From NCBI RefSeq assembly GCF_007990755.1, contig NZ_BJXA01000033.1, positions 1-64,000 on the forward strand: 64,000 nucleotides of DNA. Reading direction: 5' to 3'. The first letter of the stretch is position 1; each line of letters starts with the position of its first letter. Of the stretch, positions 8,490 to 18,210 are shown in pieces. Origin of the DNA: Nocardia ninae NBRC 108245. GTDB lineage: Bacteria > Actinomycetota > Actinomycetes > Mycobacteriales > Mycobacteriaceae. The notes beneath the pieces were generated by a model that did not search any database, was not told the DNA's origin, and worked only from the letters and a program-made list of their open reading frames with translations. Both the position numbers and the translations under genes were made by a program.

Positions 8490-11356
8490 GCCGCAGTCTC
8501 TTCCAGGAGTTCGAGGATATGCGCGGTCAACGCAGCCGGTGTCGGATACCGGAGCGCGATGCTGGTGGGCAGGCGCAGCCCCGTGACTGCGGTCAGCCCG
8601 TTCCGCAGTTCCGCGGCCGATATGGAGTCCAGTCCGATATCGGTGAAGCTGATATCGGCGGTGATGGTCTCGTGGCCACTGCTGCGCAAGGTCTCGTTGA
8701 TCTCGCGGCAGAGGACTTCCAGCAGGGCCTCGTAGCGGTCCTCTGATGATCGCTTTTCCAGTGCCGCGAGCACTTCGTCGTCGGGGTTCACCGCCGATTC
8801 CGCGGGTCCGGCGGCGCTGGCGCCAGGAACAGCGGGCCGGGTCGGCTCCAGCCAATACGGCTTGCGGTCGAAGGCGTATGTGGGTAGATCGACGTGGCCC
8901 GCGTGAGTGCCGACGAAGAAGCGAGACCAGTCGACTTTGCCGCCTGCGCAGTACAGCTCGGCAGCCGCGGTCAGGATGTGCTGCAATCCGTCGGCACCGT
9001 GGCGCGGGTTGCCGCAGATGTAGGTCGTCGGAAGCTCCGGGCGGGTGTCGAAGATATCCGCGAGTTTCGGCACCAGGCACGGGTCGAGGCTGATCTCCAG
9101 GAAGTAGCGGCCGCCGTCAGTACGGGCGGCGAGCACGGCCTGTTCGAACTTCTTCGCGTCGTTGGGGTTGTGGATCCAGTGCCGCCCGTCCGACGCCCCA
9201 GCGCCGAGCGCTCCGCCCGTGCCCGAGGAGTACTCGCGGATCGTGGCAGGCGCTGAGTTGATCTGTGGCACCGCCTCAGCCAATCCGTTTCGGTACGCGA
9301 CGATGTGGGTTGCCTCGCGGAGGGTGAGGGTGCCGGCGATGTTAGCGGCAGCGATCTCTCCGGCGGCGTGTCCTAGGACGGCGTCGGGTCCCACACCGAT
9401 CGACTGCCACAGTCGCGCCAAGGCCACCGTGACGGCGAAATGCGCGACGGCTTCGATACCGGCGTGATCCAGGCCCGGAGCTCCCGGTGCACCGCGTAGG
9501 ACATCGGTGAGCCTCCAGTCGACGAACTCAGCCAGAACGTGCTCACATTCGAGCAGATACTCGGCGAAAGCTGATGAGGTGTCGAGTAATTCGACTGCAG
9601 GCTGCGCATACTGCGGGCCCCTCCCGGAGAAGACGAAGATCGTTTTGCCGACGGTGCCTGCATGTCCGCGCACCACGCGGTCGTCGGGTGCATCGTCGCC
9701 GACAGTTTGAAGGGCAGCGAGGAGGTCGGTGCGGTCGGTGCCGATCACGACCGCACGGTGCTCGAACTGTGTCCGGTTGGCCAACGACATGCCAACGTCG
9801 GCCGGGTCGATCTCGGGATCGCTGTTCACTCGTGTCCACAACCGATGTGCCTGATGTGCGACGACATCGGCACTTCGTCCCGACAAAACCCACGCCATCA
9901 CTGCGGGTCGCGCCGGAACAGGTTGCGGGGCGAGCGATTCCGGCACATTTGTAGGCGATTCTTCGAGGATGACATGCGCGTTGGTGCCGCTGATTCCGAA
10001 GGCGGACACCCCCGCGCGCCGTGGCTCGTCGGTTCGGGGCCAGGGCTGTTCCTCGGTAAGCAGGCGCACTGTGCCCGAGGACCAATCGATCTCGGCCGAG
10101 GGGATTTCGGCGTGCAAGGTCTTCGGCAAGACGCCACGCCGCATCGCCTCGACCATCTTGATGATCCCTGCCATCCCAGCAGCGGCTTGGGTGTGGCCGA
10201 TGTTCGACTTGACCGATCCCAGCCACAGCGGCCGATCCTCAGGGCGTTCACGCCCGTAGGTGGCCATCAGCGCGTGCGCCTCGATGGGGTCGCCCAGCGG
10301 GGTGCCCGTTCCCTGGGCTTCCACCACATCAACCTGTGCGCCGGAGAGACGGCTGTCGGCCAGTGCTGCGCGGATGACACGTTGCTGGGCAGGCCCGTTA
10401 GGAGCCGACAACCCGTTGCTCGCCCCATCCTGATTCACCGCCGAACCACGCGCCACCGCCAACACCCGATGCCCCAACCGCACCGCATCCGACAACCGCT
10501 CCACCACCAATACACCGACACCCTCCGAAGGCACGAAACCATCCGCACCCTCAGCGAACGCCTTACACCGACCATCCGCAGCCAGTGCCTGCAGTTGGGA
10601 GAATTCGACGAACGCGGAGGAGGTCGCCATGATCGTCGCGCCTGCGACCAACGCGAGGTCACACTCGCCGCGGCGCAGCGAATGCGCCGCGAGGTGCAAA
10701 GCGACCAATGAGGAAGAGCATGCGGTGTCCACCGACAGCGAAGGGCCTTCCAAGCCAAGGACATAGGACACTCGGCCCGACGCGACACTGGAGGTGTTGC
10801 CGGTCGCGATGAGACCGTCGACAGCGTTCGACGGGTCGTTGATGAGGTGTGCCCCATAGCCCTGATAGGTGAGGCCGGTGTAGACGCCGGTGTTGGACCC
10901 CTTCAACCGACGCGGATCAATACCCGCCGACTCCACCGCCTCCCACGACACCTCCAACAACAACCGCTGCTGCGGATCCATCGCCAACGCCTCACGAGGA
11001 CTGATCCCGAAGAACCCCGCATCGAACTCCGCCGCACCATCGAGAAAACCACCCTCACGCACATACGACCGACCCGGCGTCCCCGGCACCGGATCGAACA
11101 CACCCTCAACATCCCAACCACGATCGACAGGGAAACCCGAGATCACATCCCGCTCCCCCACCACCACATCCCACAACCCAGCAGGCGACGACACACCACC
11201 AGGAAAACGACACCCCATACCCACAATCACCACCGGATCCGAGGCTTGCAGCTCGAGTTTCTCGGCGCGACGCTTCCACGACTCCCGTTCGACGAGCGCT
11301 TTCCTGAGCGCGCCAATCAGGGAGTCCGTGTCCAAATCGGAGGTTATGGTTGTCAT
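8486..11356 (-). CDS. KS-AT-ACP polyketide synthase with disabled KS histidine and AT serine
   Basis: 956 residues: short N-terminal docking-like helix, ketosynthase (Cys213 in DTACSSS, NIGHT intact), acyltransferase region (about 590-840) and ACP (Ser911 in GLDSIS). Two key residues are lost. The first KS histidine, needed for decarboxylation, is Gln348 (EAQGTGT). The AT nucleophile serine is Ala664 (GHAAGE), and the AT lacks roughly 100 residues, including the segment that would hold the catalytic histidine. The module therefore should not load or condense an extender unit; it may pass an acyl chain to its ACP for tailoring by the aminotransferase or oxidoreductases. I start at ATG 11356, which follows GGGGATAGGA; an ATG at 11374 lacks a ribosome site. 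The stop overlaps the DUF2156 start. Confidence 0.92.
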   Translation of the reverse strand: MTTITSDLDTDSLIGALRKALVERESWKRRAEKLELQASDPVVIVGMGCRFPGGVSSPAGLWDVVVGERDVISGFPVDRGWDVEGVFDPVPGTPGRSYVREGGFLDGAAEFDAGFFGISPREALAMDPQQRLLLEVSWEAVESAGIDPRRLKGSNTGVYTGLTYQGYGAHLINDPSNAVDGLIATGNTSSVASGRVSYVLGLEGPSLSVDTACSSSLVALHLAAHSLRRGECDLALVAGATIMATSSAFVEFSQLQALAADGRCKAFAEGADGFVPSEGVGVLVVERLSDAVRLGHRVLAVARGSAVNQDGASNGLSAPNGPAQQRVIRAALADSRLSGAQVDVVEAQGTGTPLGDPIEAHALMATYGRERPEDRPLWLGSVKSNIGHTQAAAGMAGIIKMVEAMRRGVLPKTLHAEIPSAEIDWSSGTVRLLTEEQPWPRTDEPRRAGVSAFGISGTNAHVILEESPTNVPESLAPQPVPARPAVMAWVLSGRSADVVAHQAHRLWTRVNSDPEIDPADVGMSLANRTQFEHRAVVIGTDRTDLLAALQTVGDDAPDDRVVRGHAGTVGKTIFVFSGRGPQYAQPAVELLDTSSAFAEYLLECEHVLAEFVDWRLTDVLRGAPGAPGLDHAGIEAVAHFAVTVALARLWQSIGVGPDAVLGHAAGEIAAANIAGTLTLREATHIVAYRNGLAEAVPQINSAPATIREYSSGTGGALGAGASDGRHWIHNPNDAKKFEQAVLAARTDGGRYFLEISLDPCLVPKLADIFDTRPELPTTYICGNPRHGADGLQHILTAAAELYCAGGKVDWSRFFVGTHAGHVDLPTYAFDRKPYWLEPTRPAVPGASAAGPAESAVNPDDEVLAALEKRSSEDRYEALLEVLCREINETLRSSGHETITADISFTDIGLDSISAAELRNGLTAVTGLRLPTSIALRYPTPAALTAHILELLEETAA

Positions 11357-11393
11357 TGTTCCTATCCCCGCCATATCTGTCCGTGTGGACGAG

Positions 11394-11849
11394 TTACTGC
11401 ACGATCGATGAGCCTGGAAAGACCTGGAGGACGATGTTCGACATCGTCTGCGTCAGCACCCTTACCGCGACGGGCGCGACGATCGATTCGAGGCTTGGCA
11501 CGCCGAAGTCGAAGTCAGCGCGGAATACGAGCTTTACCTCGTCGGGTTCGTCGCCGTCCGCAGCGACCCAGCTCCCCTCGAAGGTGTCGAAATCACCGTC
11601 GATCTGCTCGAAGCTCAGAACACACGCTTCGTCGTCATAGAAGTCCTGTTCCGACCAGGCCAGAAGGCCATTGCGGAAGTAAACCTCCCAGTCGGTGACG
11701 GCGCCCTTGCCGTCGAGGGAGGCTGCCGTCTCGACGGACTTGACGCGGTCCGGAGCGTTCCGGCGGTACACGTCAGCGTCTTTCAGCGTCTCGTAGACTT
11801 CCTGCCGCGGGAAGCCTTTGACAAGGCACTCGATCTGTACTTGTGTCAC
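11394..11849 (-). CDS. SRPBCC (START/polyketide cyclase-like) protein
   Basis: 151 residues with the pattern of the SRPBCC superfamily: an N-terminal strand, the helix PRQEVYETLKDADVYRR, the repeated strands VTDWEVYFRNGLLAWSE and CVLSFEQIDGDFDTFEG, and a long C-terminal helix. Such proteins have a hydrophobic cavity and act as cyclases, dehydratases or ligand carriers. The specific role is unknown; its place between the aminotransferase and the PKS makes a tailoring or carrier role likely. GTG at 11849 follows GGAGG at good distance and comes 14 bases after the aminotransferase stop. No catalytic residue can be named with confidence. Confidence 0.75.
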   Translation of the reverse strand: MTQVQIECLVKGFPRQEVYETLKDADVYRRNAPDRVKSVETAASLDGKGAVTDWEVYFRNGLLAWSEQDFYDDEACVLSFEQIDGDFDTFEGSWVAADGDEPDEVKLVFRADFDFGVPSLESIVAPVAVRVLTQTMSNIVLQVFPGSSIVQ

Positions 11850-11863
11850 GGGTTGTTCCTCCG

Positions 11864-13159
11864 TCAGCCGACCGCCGGAGCCGAGGAGCTCCGCACGGTT
11901 TCTCCAGGGTTCAAAAGTGTTTCCGCGCTGGTGATTCCGGAGAATGCGTCCCTGACTGCCGCCTCGACGATCTTCATTTCGTCGTCGGTGAGGATCGCGG
12001 GCGGCGTGAACCGTACGACGGAAGAGTTGTTCATGGAATGGTTCGCCAGCACTCCGTGCTCGATCAGTCCGAGCAACATTTCTCCAGCGAACCCTGGATC
12101 GGTGAACTCGATCCCGATGAGCAGGCCCTTGCCGCGGACTTCCTTTACGGTGCCGGCCGGTGCCGCCGCCGAGCTCTTGGAGAAGCTCGCGAGCAAGCGC
12201 TGACCGATCGTGCGCGACCGTTCGCCAATATCCTGAACCTGCAGCGCCCGAACCGTTCCCAGTACGGCGGCCGCCGAGATCGGGGCACCACTGTAGGTGG
12301 ACGTGTGTAGCAGGGGGTCCTTCTCGAACGGTTTGTAGGCATTCGAGGTGCATGCGATCGCTGACACCGGAACGACACCGCCGGAGAGAACCTTGCCAAC
12401 CAGCATCACGTCCGGATGGACGTCCATGCCGTCGATCCCCCACGTTCCTCCGACACGGCCGAGGCCCGTCTGGATCTCGTCGACAACGAGGAAGGCGCCG
12501 TATTCGGCGCACAGAGCAGAGACGCCGGGCAGATAGTCATCGCTGGGGACGATGACACCGCCCTCGCCCTGCACCGGTTCCACGATGAAGCACGAGGGGA
12601 TGCTGTCGGCGAGCACTCGGCGCAGCGCATCGAGATCGTTGTAGGGGATCTCTACGACGTCCGGGATGAGCGGCCTGAAGGCGTCCTGGTACATGGCTCG
12701 CGCGGTGACGCTCAGCGCGCCCATCGTCTTGCCGTGGTAGCCGTTCGTGGTAGAGATCAGCCGTCGGAATCCGTTGGCGCGCGCCAGCTTTATCGCTGCT
12801 TCAGTCGCTTCGGTGCCGGAGCTCACGAAATGAACCTTGTCGATGCCCTCCGGGCATATCGAGGCCAACGCTTGGGCGGCGCGCGGGCTGGTCTCATCAA
12901 TGAGCAGCCGCGCAGACAGAGGGTGGCGGTGGATCTGGTTGATGACCGATTCCACGACGTACTCGTTGCGGGCTCCGAGGAGGAAAACTCCTGAGCCAGC
13001 GCAGTTTACATACGACGTTCCGTCCATGGTGGTCAGGCCTGCCCCATACGACTCGGCCTCTACCTTGCCGCCGAGCATCTTGGAAATGCCGGCTAGGCGG
13101 CGGCCGAGATGCTTGGAGCACAGCGCCAGAACATGGCTCTGATCTTCAATATCATTCAC
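11864..13159 (-). CDS. Class III PLP-dependent aminotransferase
   Basis: 431 residues, ordinary length for the acetylornithine/GABA/diaminobutyrate aminotransferase group. Seen: glycine-rich NCAGSGVFLLG near the N-terminus, PLP-phosphate segment SSGTEATEAAIKLAR, the VVDEIQTGLGRVG aspartate region and the Schiff-base lysine in VMLVGKVLSGG. It would convert an aldehyde or keto group to a primary amine with an amino acid donor. In this operon it is the obvious source of the amine that the next enzyme (13203-14330) would N-oxidise. GTG start at 13159 has GAGG upstream, and the gene lies 43 bases after the N-oxygenase candidate. Confidence 0.9.
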   Translation of the reverse strand: MNDIEDQSHVLALCSKHLGRRLAGISKMLGGKVEAESYGAGLTTMDGTSYVNCAGSGVFLLGARNEYVVESVINQIHRHPLSARLLIDETSPRAAQALASICPEGIDKVHFVSSGTEATEAAIKLARANGFRRLISTTNGYHGKTMGALSVTARAMYQDAFRPLIPDVVEIPYNDLDALRRVLADSIPSCFIVEPVQGEGGVIVPSDDYLPGVSALCAEYGAFLVVDEIQTGLGRVGGTWGIDGMDVHPDVMLVGKVLSGGVVPVSAIACTSNAYKPFEKDPLLHTSTYSGAPISAAAVLGTVRALQVQDIGERSRTIGQRLLASFSKSSAAAPAGTVKEVRGKGLLIGIEFTDPGFAGEMLLGLIEHGVLANHSMNNSSVVRFTPPAILTDDEMKIVEAAVRDAFSGITSAETLLNPGETVRSSSAPAVG

Positions 13160-13202
13160 GTTGTTTCATCCTCTTCGTGCGACACAGCCGATTCCGGGGT
13201 CG

Positions 13203-14330
13203 CTACACGATTTCCAAGCTGTTGCCGCGGAACGCCTCGTCCAGGGCACCCCACATGGAGTTTCTGGTGGGCGGGTGGAAGGCGAAGGCTTGCGTCGCGG
13301 CGTTGAGATAGCCGATGGCCGGGTTGTTGATGAACTCCATGCCGCCGAGGACTTCGGTGCTTCTGCGGACGCATCGCTGGACGGAGTCCTGCACCGCGTA
13401 CCGCATTACCAGGGCGTCGAACAGCATCTGGGGCTTCGCCGGGCTGTCCAAGGTCATCGCGATGCGCTCCAAACCCAGCAGCGCTGCCCGGAGTTCGGTG
13501 GCCGCCTCCGATCGCGCTTGCGCGGTCCCCTTGCCGCTTTCGAACAGTCGCTGCACCAGCGTGGTCGCCATGCCGAGATAGGTCGCCGAGACGAGCAGAG
13601 TGAACCAGGTGAGGCCGATCCGCTGGACCTCGTCGAACGAGATCCGGTCGCCTTCTTCCACTTTCATGACCAGCTGATCGGGAACGACGACGTCCTTCAG
13701 CAGGACCTCGTCGCTCTCGGTGCCCCGCAAGACCGGTGAGTTCCAGAAGGGGCGGATCTCGATACCGTCGACGTTGGCGGGCACGAGCACCATGCCCAAT
13801 CGGGGCGGGTGCCCGTCCTCGATCAGCTGGACGCTGGCCGACAGCAGATCCATCGACCGGGACAGGCTGCACGGCTTCTTCGATCCGTTGATCACCCAGT
13901 CGTCGCCGCGGCGGACAGCGGTGGTTTTGGGAGTGAGCTGTCCCTCGCCAGAACGGCCTTCGGCGCCGGCGCTGGACACAAGCAGCGATTCATGGGCGAT
14001 CGCGTCCATGATCACCCATTCCATGCCGTGGAACTTGTCCTCGAAGGCTCGCATCGACGCCAGCGTGAAGTTGTGCATCGTCGCGGCGACTGTGAGCGAC
14101 GGCGCGACGGCGCCGAGCGCGACGGTGAAGTTCAGCGCCTGCAGGGCCGTCGCGCCCTTGCCGCCGTGGACCTCGGGGACGAGCAGACCGGGTGCCTTCG
14201 ACTTCCGGAAGGCATCGATACCGTTCGACGGGTTTTCCTCGAGATCGATCAGGGAATACGCGGCGACATCCGCGAGCAGGCCGGGCACCAGTTCTTCGGT
14301 CGTTCGAAGTGCTTCTTCATCAAGAATCAC
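13203..14330 (-). CDS. Acyl-CoA-dehydrogenase-fold flavoprotein, candidate amine N-oxygenase (VlmH-like)
   Basis: 375 residues with the overall acyl-CoA dehydrogenase fold: the mid-region INGSKKPCSLSRSMDLL in place of the usual NGxKxWITN motif, and C-terminal helices with the motif EVLGGMEF. The catalytic glutamate region of true dehydrogenases (YEGT) is replaced by HPPTRNS, so alpha,beta-dehydrogenation is unlikely. The same fold is used by reduced-flavin monooxygenases such as isobutylamine N-hydroxylase of valanimycin and DszC. I infer N-hydroxylation of the amine made by the adjacent aminotransferase. The needed flavin reductase is not in this window. GTG start at 14330 follows AAGGAG. 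A degenerate dehydrogenase remains possible. Confidence 0.78.
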   Translation of the reverse strand: MILDEEALRTTEELVPGLLADVAAYSLIDLEENPSNGIDAFRKSKAPGLLVPEVHGGKGATALQALNFTVALGAVAPSLTVAATMHNFTLASMRAFEDKFHGMEWVIMDAIAHESLLVSSAGAEGRSGEGQLTPKTTAVRRGDDWVINGSKKPCSLSRSMDLLSASVQLIEDGHPPRLGMVLVPANVDGIEIRPFWNSPVLRGTESDEVLLKDVVVPDQLVMKVEEGDRISFDEVQRIGLTWFTLLVSATYLGMATTLVQRLFESGKGTAQARSEAATELRAALLGLERIAMTLDSPAKPQMLFDALVMRYAVQDSVQRCVRRSTEVLGGMEFINNPAIGYLNAATQAFAFHPPTRNSMWGALDEAFRGNSLEIV

Positions 14331-14393
14331 AGGACTTTCGCTCCTTGGCAGGTGTATGCCGACGTCTTTTCGGCCGGGAGGCTTCGCGGTTGG

Positions 14394-15983
14394 TCAGGAC
14401 ACGCTGGTGTCGAAGACGGCGGAGCGGGGATGGACGTCGGACGCGATGCTGATGCCCTGTAGTCGCGACGTTCGCAGGATCGGGAAGTTTCCCTCGCCGT
14501 AGGGGCCTCCCGACAGGCCGGCGCCGCCCTGGCTGGGAAGGCCGATGACGAACCCGATATGGCTGTCGTTGACCTTCAACAGACCGCCGTTTTCTACGCG
14601 TTCACAGAATTGATCGATGACGTCGCTGTCGGCGGTCCACAGAGAGTTTCGCAGCCCGTATTGGTTGCTGTTGATGAAGGCGATCGACTCGGTGAGCAGC
14701 TCGTCGTCGGCGGCCGGCGAAGGGATGATGATCGGGAGCAATGGGAAGAAAGTCTCGCGTCGGACGGCGTCGAGGCGGTCGGCTGCCTGTAAGCCGTTCA
14801 CCGTGATGATGGTCGGCTGGACGAAGTAGCCCAGATCGCTGACCTCCCCGGTTACTTCCATCCGGTTCCCGCCGTACACCAACTCTGCGCCCTGCGCGAG
14901 AGCGTCGGTGAGGGCCGTCATGAAGTCCTCTGCTTTTAACACCGGCGACAGCAGGCAGTCGTCGTCCTCGGGGTATCCCGGCCGGATCTCCTTCGCGATT
15001 TCGACCAGCCGCATTACGACAGCGTCCGCGATGTCCGGATGGACGATCGCGTACTTGGGGACGATGCAGACCTGGGCGGATCCGTAAAAGCACTCTGCCA
15101 ACGCTTTGGCTGCCAGATCCACATCCGCGTCGCGCCAGACCAGCACGCCGTCGTTGCCGCCGAGCTCCAGGACCGCCTTCTTCCCGTGTGCCGACCACCG
15201 CTGTCCGATTTCGATGCCTCGTTCGGAGTCTCCGAAGAACATCAGATCGTCGACATCGGGGCTGTCGAGCCAGATATCGAGGGCCTCGTTGGGAGCCGCG
15301 CAGATCATGTTGGCGGTGCCCGCAGGCGCGCCCAAGCCGTCGAGAACTGGTGCGATGAGCTCGCGCCAGAACCATGCGGTGCCGAACGCGGCGCTGCGCG
15401 GAGCCTTGACTACGATCGTGTTGCCTACGATCAACGCACCCAGTGAGACGATCGAGTTGGCCGTCGGGGCGTTGTACGGCGGGTGGACACACACGACGCC
15501 GTCAGGCTTTCGCACGAGCCGGATTTCACGGCCTCCGACATGGGAGATCTGACGCATCTGGTGGCGGTAGAGTTCCAGGCTCGCTTCGTTGGTCATGCTG
15601 ATCGCGCCAGACACCTCCCACTCGGCGAGCTTCTTGGGATGTCCTTCCGCCGTGAGGATTTCGACGAATCGGTCGGCGTTGGACTGAACGATCTTGCCGA
15701 CCTGGCGAGCGAATTCGATCCGGGTGTCCATTCCCATTGCTGCCCAGGCGGGCTGGGCGGCTCTGGCGGCGGCGCTCGCCGCGATGATCTGGTCTCGATC
15801 GCAGATGCCGACCCTGCCTAGAATTCGCGGATCATCGGTTGCGGATATTTTCCCTCGATCGAGCTGGCGCTTGAGCTTGAGAACTGCCATTTCATCACGG
15901 AGCATCGACGCCGCGTGCACGGCATGAATCCATTCGGTGTGTTCCCCGTCCCGCCCGCCGATAAGCGCTGGATAGCTCTGCAT
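14394..15983 (-). CDS. Aldehyde dehydrogenase superfamily enzyme
   Basis: 529 residues, a little longer than the usual 480-500 because of an N-terminal extension. Seen: VCVHPPYNAPTANSIV in place of the usual PWNFP segment, NAD-binding region, catalytic glutamate in VLELGGND and the cysteine loop SAQVCIVPKY. It could oxidise an aldehyde, or work toward aldehyde release from an acyl thioester or CoA ester to feed the aminotransferase; the second fits the operon better but is inference. ATG at 15983 is preceded by GGGGAGGGA. It is the first gene of the minus-strand operon, divergent from the ParB-like regulator. Confidence 0.88.
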   Translation of the reverse strand: MQSYPALIGGRDGEHTEWIHAVHAASMLRDEMAVLKLKRQLDRGKISATDDPRILGRVGICDRDQIIAASAAARAAQPAWAAMGMDTRIEFARQVGKIVQSNADRFVEILTAEGHPKKLAEWEVSGAISMTNEASLELYRHQMRQISHVGGREIRLVRKPDGVVCVHPPYNAPTANSIVSLGALIVGNTIVVKAPRSAAFGTAWFWRELIAPVLDGLGAPAGTANMICAAPNEALDIWLDSPDVDDLMFFGDSERGIEIGQRWSAHGKKAVLELGGNDGVLVWRDADVDLAAKALAECFYGSAQVCIVPKYAIVHPDIADAVVMRLVEIAKEIRPGYPEDDDCLLSPVLKAEDFMTALTDALAQGAELVYGGNRMEVTGEVSDLGYFVQPTIITVNGLQAADRLDAVRRETFFPLLPIIIPSPAADDELLTESIAFINSNQYGLRNSLWTADSDVIDQFCERVENGGLLKVNDSHIGFVIGLPSQGGAGLSGGPYGEGNFPILRTSRLQGISIASDVHPRSAVFDTSVS

Positions 15984-16606
15984 AGCGAATTCCCTCCCCA
16001 TTCTATTGCGCGGACTCCCTGCCGACACAACGTGAAACTTGCGTTTCGGTAGCCATTCCAGAAGGCGATACTGAAAGTGACCGTACCAGTACATCGCCGA
16101 AGAGGCGACACCCGTGCGCAAACGATTGCAATTTACTTCGTGTTCGGCCGCCGGCCATGCCCGCAGGCCGAACCTCCATGTCACCAAACTGGCGGCAGTT
16201 GACCCCTCTCAACAAGTCCATGACGTTACTCATCGGTAACCGGTCTGTGTGTAAAGACAGGTGACCAGCAGCATCACTGATCACGCAGTCCGGCCTGCGG
16301 AATCGCCGCCATCTGCCTGGAACCGCCTGGCTTATTCCGATAGTCTCCAGTCGGTCCAGGCGGGGAGTCCTGGGCCACTGAGGTCGGTGTAGTTCCGTTG
16401 GAGCTTCATGCCGAACGACCCAAAGGGAGGGAGTGCACAATACATGCGGAATCAATTGCAGTCGGTTCATGCCGACCCTTCGCAATCGACAGGTTGCGCC
16501 TTGTAGCTGGGGCCGATCGATGGATCGATCAACTCGACGACTGGGACCTGCTGAGCAGTGAAGCGCATACTCGGCGGGATTTCGCGTAGTACTTGGGAGA
16601 ACCTCT
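15984..16606. promoter_or_regulatory. Divergent intergenic region between biosynthetic operon and regulator
   Basis: 623 bases without a credible gene. It must carry the promoters of the minus-strand biosynthetic operon and of the plus-strand ParB/StrR-like regulator. I see a perfect GATCGAT-GG-ATCGATC inverted repeat at 16515-16530 and a weaker GTTAC-TCATCG-GTAAC repeat at 16225-16240. No clear match to the StrR operator is visible by eye. Confidence 0.6.
16515..16530. promoter_or_regulatory. Perfect inverted repeat, operator candidate
   Basis: GATCGAT, a GG spacer, then ATCGATC, 77 bases before the GTG start of the ParB-like regulator. Position fits an autoregulatory or pathway operator. 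Arms are short and of simple composition, so this is only a candidate. Confidence 0.35.
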
Positions 16607-17635
16607 GTGACTGATACAAATCTGGGTAAAGCTCTTCGCAAAGGCGCGGAAGCCAAATTAATGAACACCGCTGAGAATATCAGCGCGCTCACTTTTCCTG
16701 AAGACGCGTCTGCAAACGTCGCTGTGGAAGTGCCGGTGGCATCCGTGCAGATAGTCGAAGGCCCTCGGTTTTCCGGTGAAAACTCTGACCACATCCGTCT
16801 CATGGCTGACCTCGAGACCGCGCTTCCGCCGATTGTTTTGGATAGAGAGTCCATGCGTCTCATCGACGGGCGGCACCGGCTACGGGCGGCACAGCTTCGT
16901 GGTGACACTCATATAACCGCCGTATTCTTCGACGGCAGTGAAGCGGATGCGTTCGTCCTCGCCGTGAAGGCCAATACCACCCACGGCCTACCACTCACCC
17001 TGGGTGAGCGGACCGCAGCCGCGCACCGCATTCTCCTTACTCACCCACAGTGGTCGGACAGCGCAGTCGCATCATGCACAGGCCTGGCCGCGAAGACTGT
17101 CTCGGGGATCCGCCGCTCAAGCAAGGAAATTCCCAAGTTGAACAGTCGGGTAGGACGGGACGGACGTGTCCGTCCCGTCGACGCCAGCGCGGGTCGTGAA
17201 CGCGCCGCTCAGTTGATCATCGAGCAGCCCGGAGCTTCCCTGCGGGAAGTTGCCCGCAAGGCGGGCGTTTCGCCGGCGACCGTGCAGGACGTACGCGACC
17301 GGCTCCAGCGAGGCGAGTCCGCCTTGTCCTCTCGCAAAAAACGACGGAGCCAACCCGCACGAGTCGTGGACAGGGAGCCGGAGACATTGGCCGAGCTCAT
17401 TCAGGGCCTGCAACGAGATCCTTCGATCCGGTTCAGTGACTCCGGGCGGAAACTTCTGCGCCTGCTTTCTTCGCAACCTCTCCAGCTTGAGCATTGGGAG
17501 ACCGTTATCGCCGACGTTCCTACCCATCGGAACGACGCCGTAACACGTATCGCGATGCAACATGCAGCGAACTGGGAACGGTTCGCCAACAAACTGGCAC
17601 AGCGTCAGGACGAACAGCGACGGACCGCCGGCTAA
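16607..17635 (+). CDS. ParB-N domain transcriptional regulator (StrR/NovG-like pathway regulator)
   Basis: 342 residues. The N-terminal half has the ParB/sulfiredoxin-type motif IDGRHRLRAAQLRG (about 84-97) and the following TTHGLPLTLGERTAAAHRIL helices. A helix-turn-helix follows around 190-225 (ASLREVARKAGVSPATVQDV). Similar proteins (StrR, NovG and relatives) activate antibiotic gene clusters and are not partition proteins. Its location, divergent from the first gene of the biosynthetic operon, supports pathway control. The helix-turn-helix is typical of this group. GTG start at 16607 follows GGGAGA. No parA neighbour is present, which argues against chromosome or plasmid segregation. Confidence 0.82.
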   Translation: MTDTNLGKALRKGAEAKLMNTAENISALTFPEDASANVAVEVPVASVQIVEGPRFSGENSDHIRLMADLETALPPIVLDRESMRLIDGRHRLRAAQLRGDTHITAVFFDGSEADAFVLAVKANTTHGLPLTLGERTAAAHRILLTHPQWSDSAVASCTGLAAKTVSGIRRSSKEIPKLNSRVGRDGRVRPVDASAGRERAAQLIIEQPGASLREVARKAGVSPATVQDVRDRLQRGESALSSRKKRRSQPARVVDREPETLAELIQGLQRDPSIRFSDSGRKLLRLLSSQPLQLEHWETVIADVPTHRNDAVTRIAMQHAANWERFANKLAQRQDEQRRTAG

Positions 17636-18210
17636 CTCGATTCGGCGACCTCACCAGCGGCTGGTACGTGAGTTGTAGTTGCTGGCTGTGCGGTTGATCT
17701 GACCTAGCAGGAACCAGTTCGGGGTGGGGTCGCCTAGTCGGGACCGAGAATGGTGGCGCCGCAGAATTATGTCGAATTTGTTTGTAAGACAACTGATCCG
17801 ATGAGTCGCTGCGGCCGGCATAGCTGTGATCGTTGGCGAGATGTGTTCGACGAGTCGATAGGGGTATGGGCAGGGTCGCGTCGGCAAACCACGCGCGGGC
17901 TGGGTAACCCGCCCCTGAAACCGCCGGAGATGGGCTGTTGGACGATGCCCGAACACGCCGCTCCAGAACTCGTGGAGCACTTCGCCTCTCGCGCCTTCTG
18001 AGATGCCTACGCGGCCTGAGGCGACCTGCGTGACGACGTAGTGTAGCCCCTCTGCGGCCGCAAACCGATCCTCGATATCGACGAACGGGATGCCAAGAAG
18101 CGCTCAGCCACCTCAGCGTACAACACGAATATCACCAGCACCGCCTGGCAAACCGGCCAATTCCAGCCACGAAGTAGCAAACCTGACGGACACAAACTAT
18201 AGCTGGAGTA
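17636..18210. other. Intergenic stretch, no gene recognised
   Basis: 575 bases between the convergent regulator and P450 genes. Short open frames on both strands have no recognisable motif or ribosome site. I see no strong terminator hairpin and nothing I can name. Confidence 0.5.

Noticed and set aside
8490-9080. Extending the DUF2156 gene upstream to 9080
   Set aside because: That part overlaps the PKS ACP/AT region in another frame and is Arg-rich noise; ATG 8489 overlaps the PKS stop and fits the family.
16607-17635. Chromosome or plasmid partition ParB
   Set aside because: No ParA or parS nearby and the layout matches antibiotic-cluster regulators.
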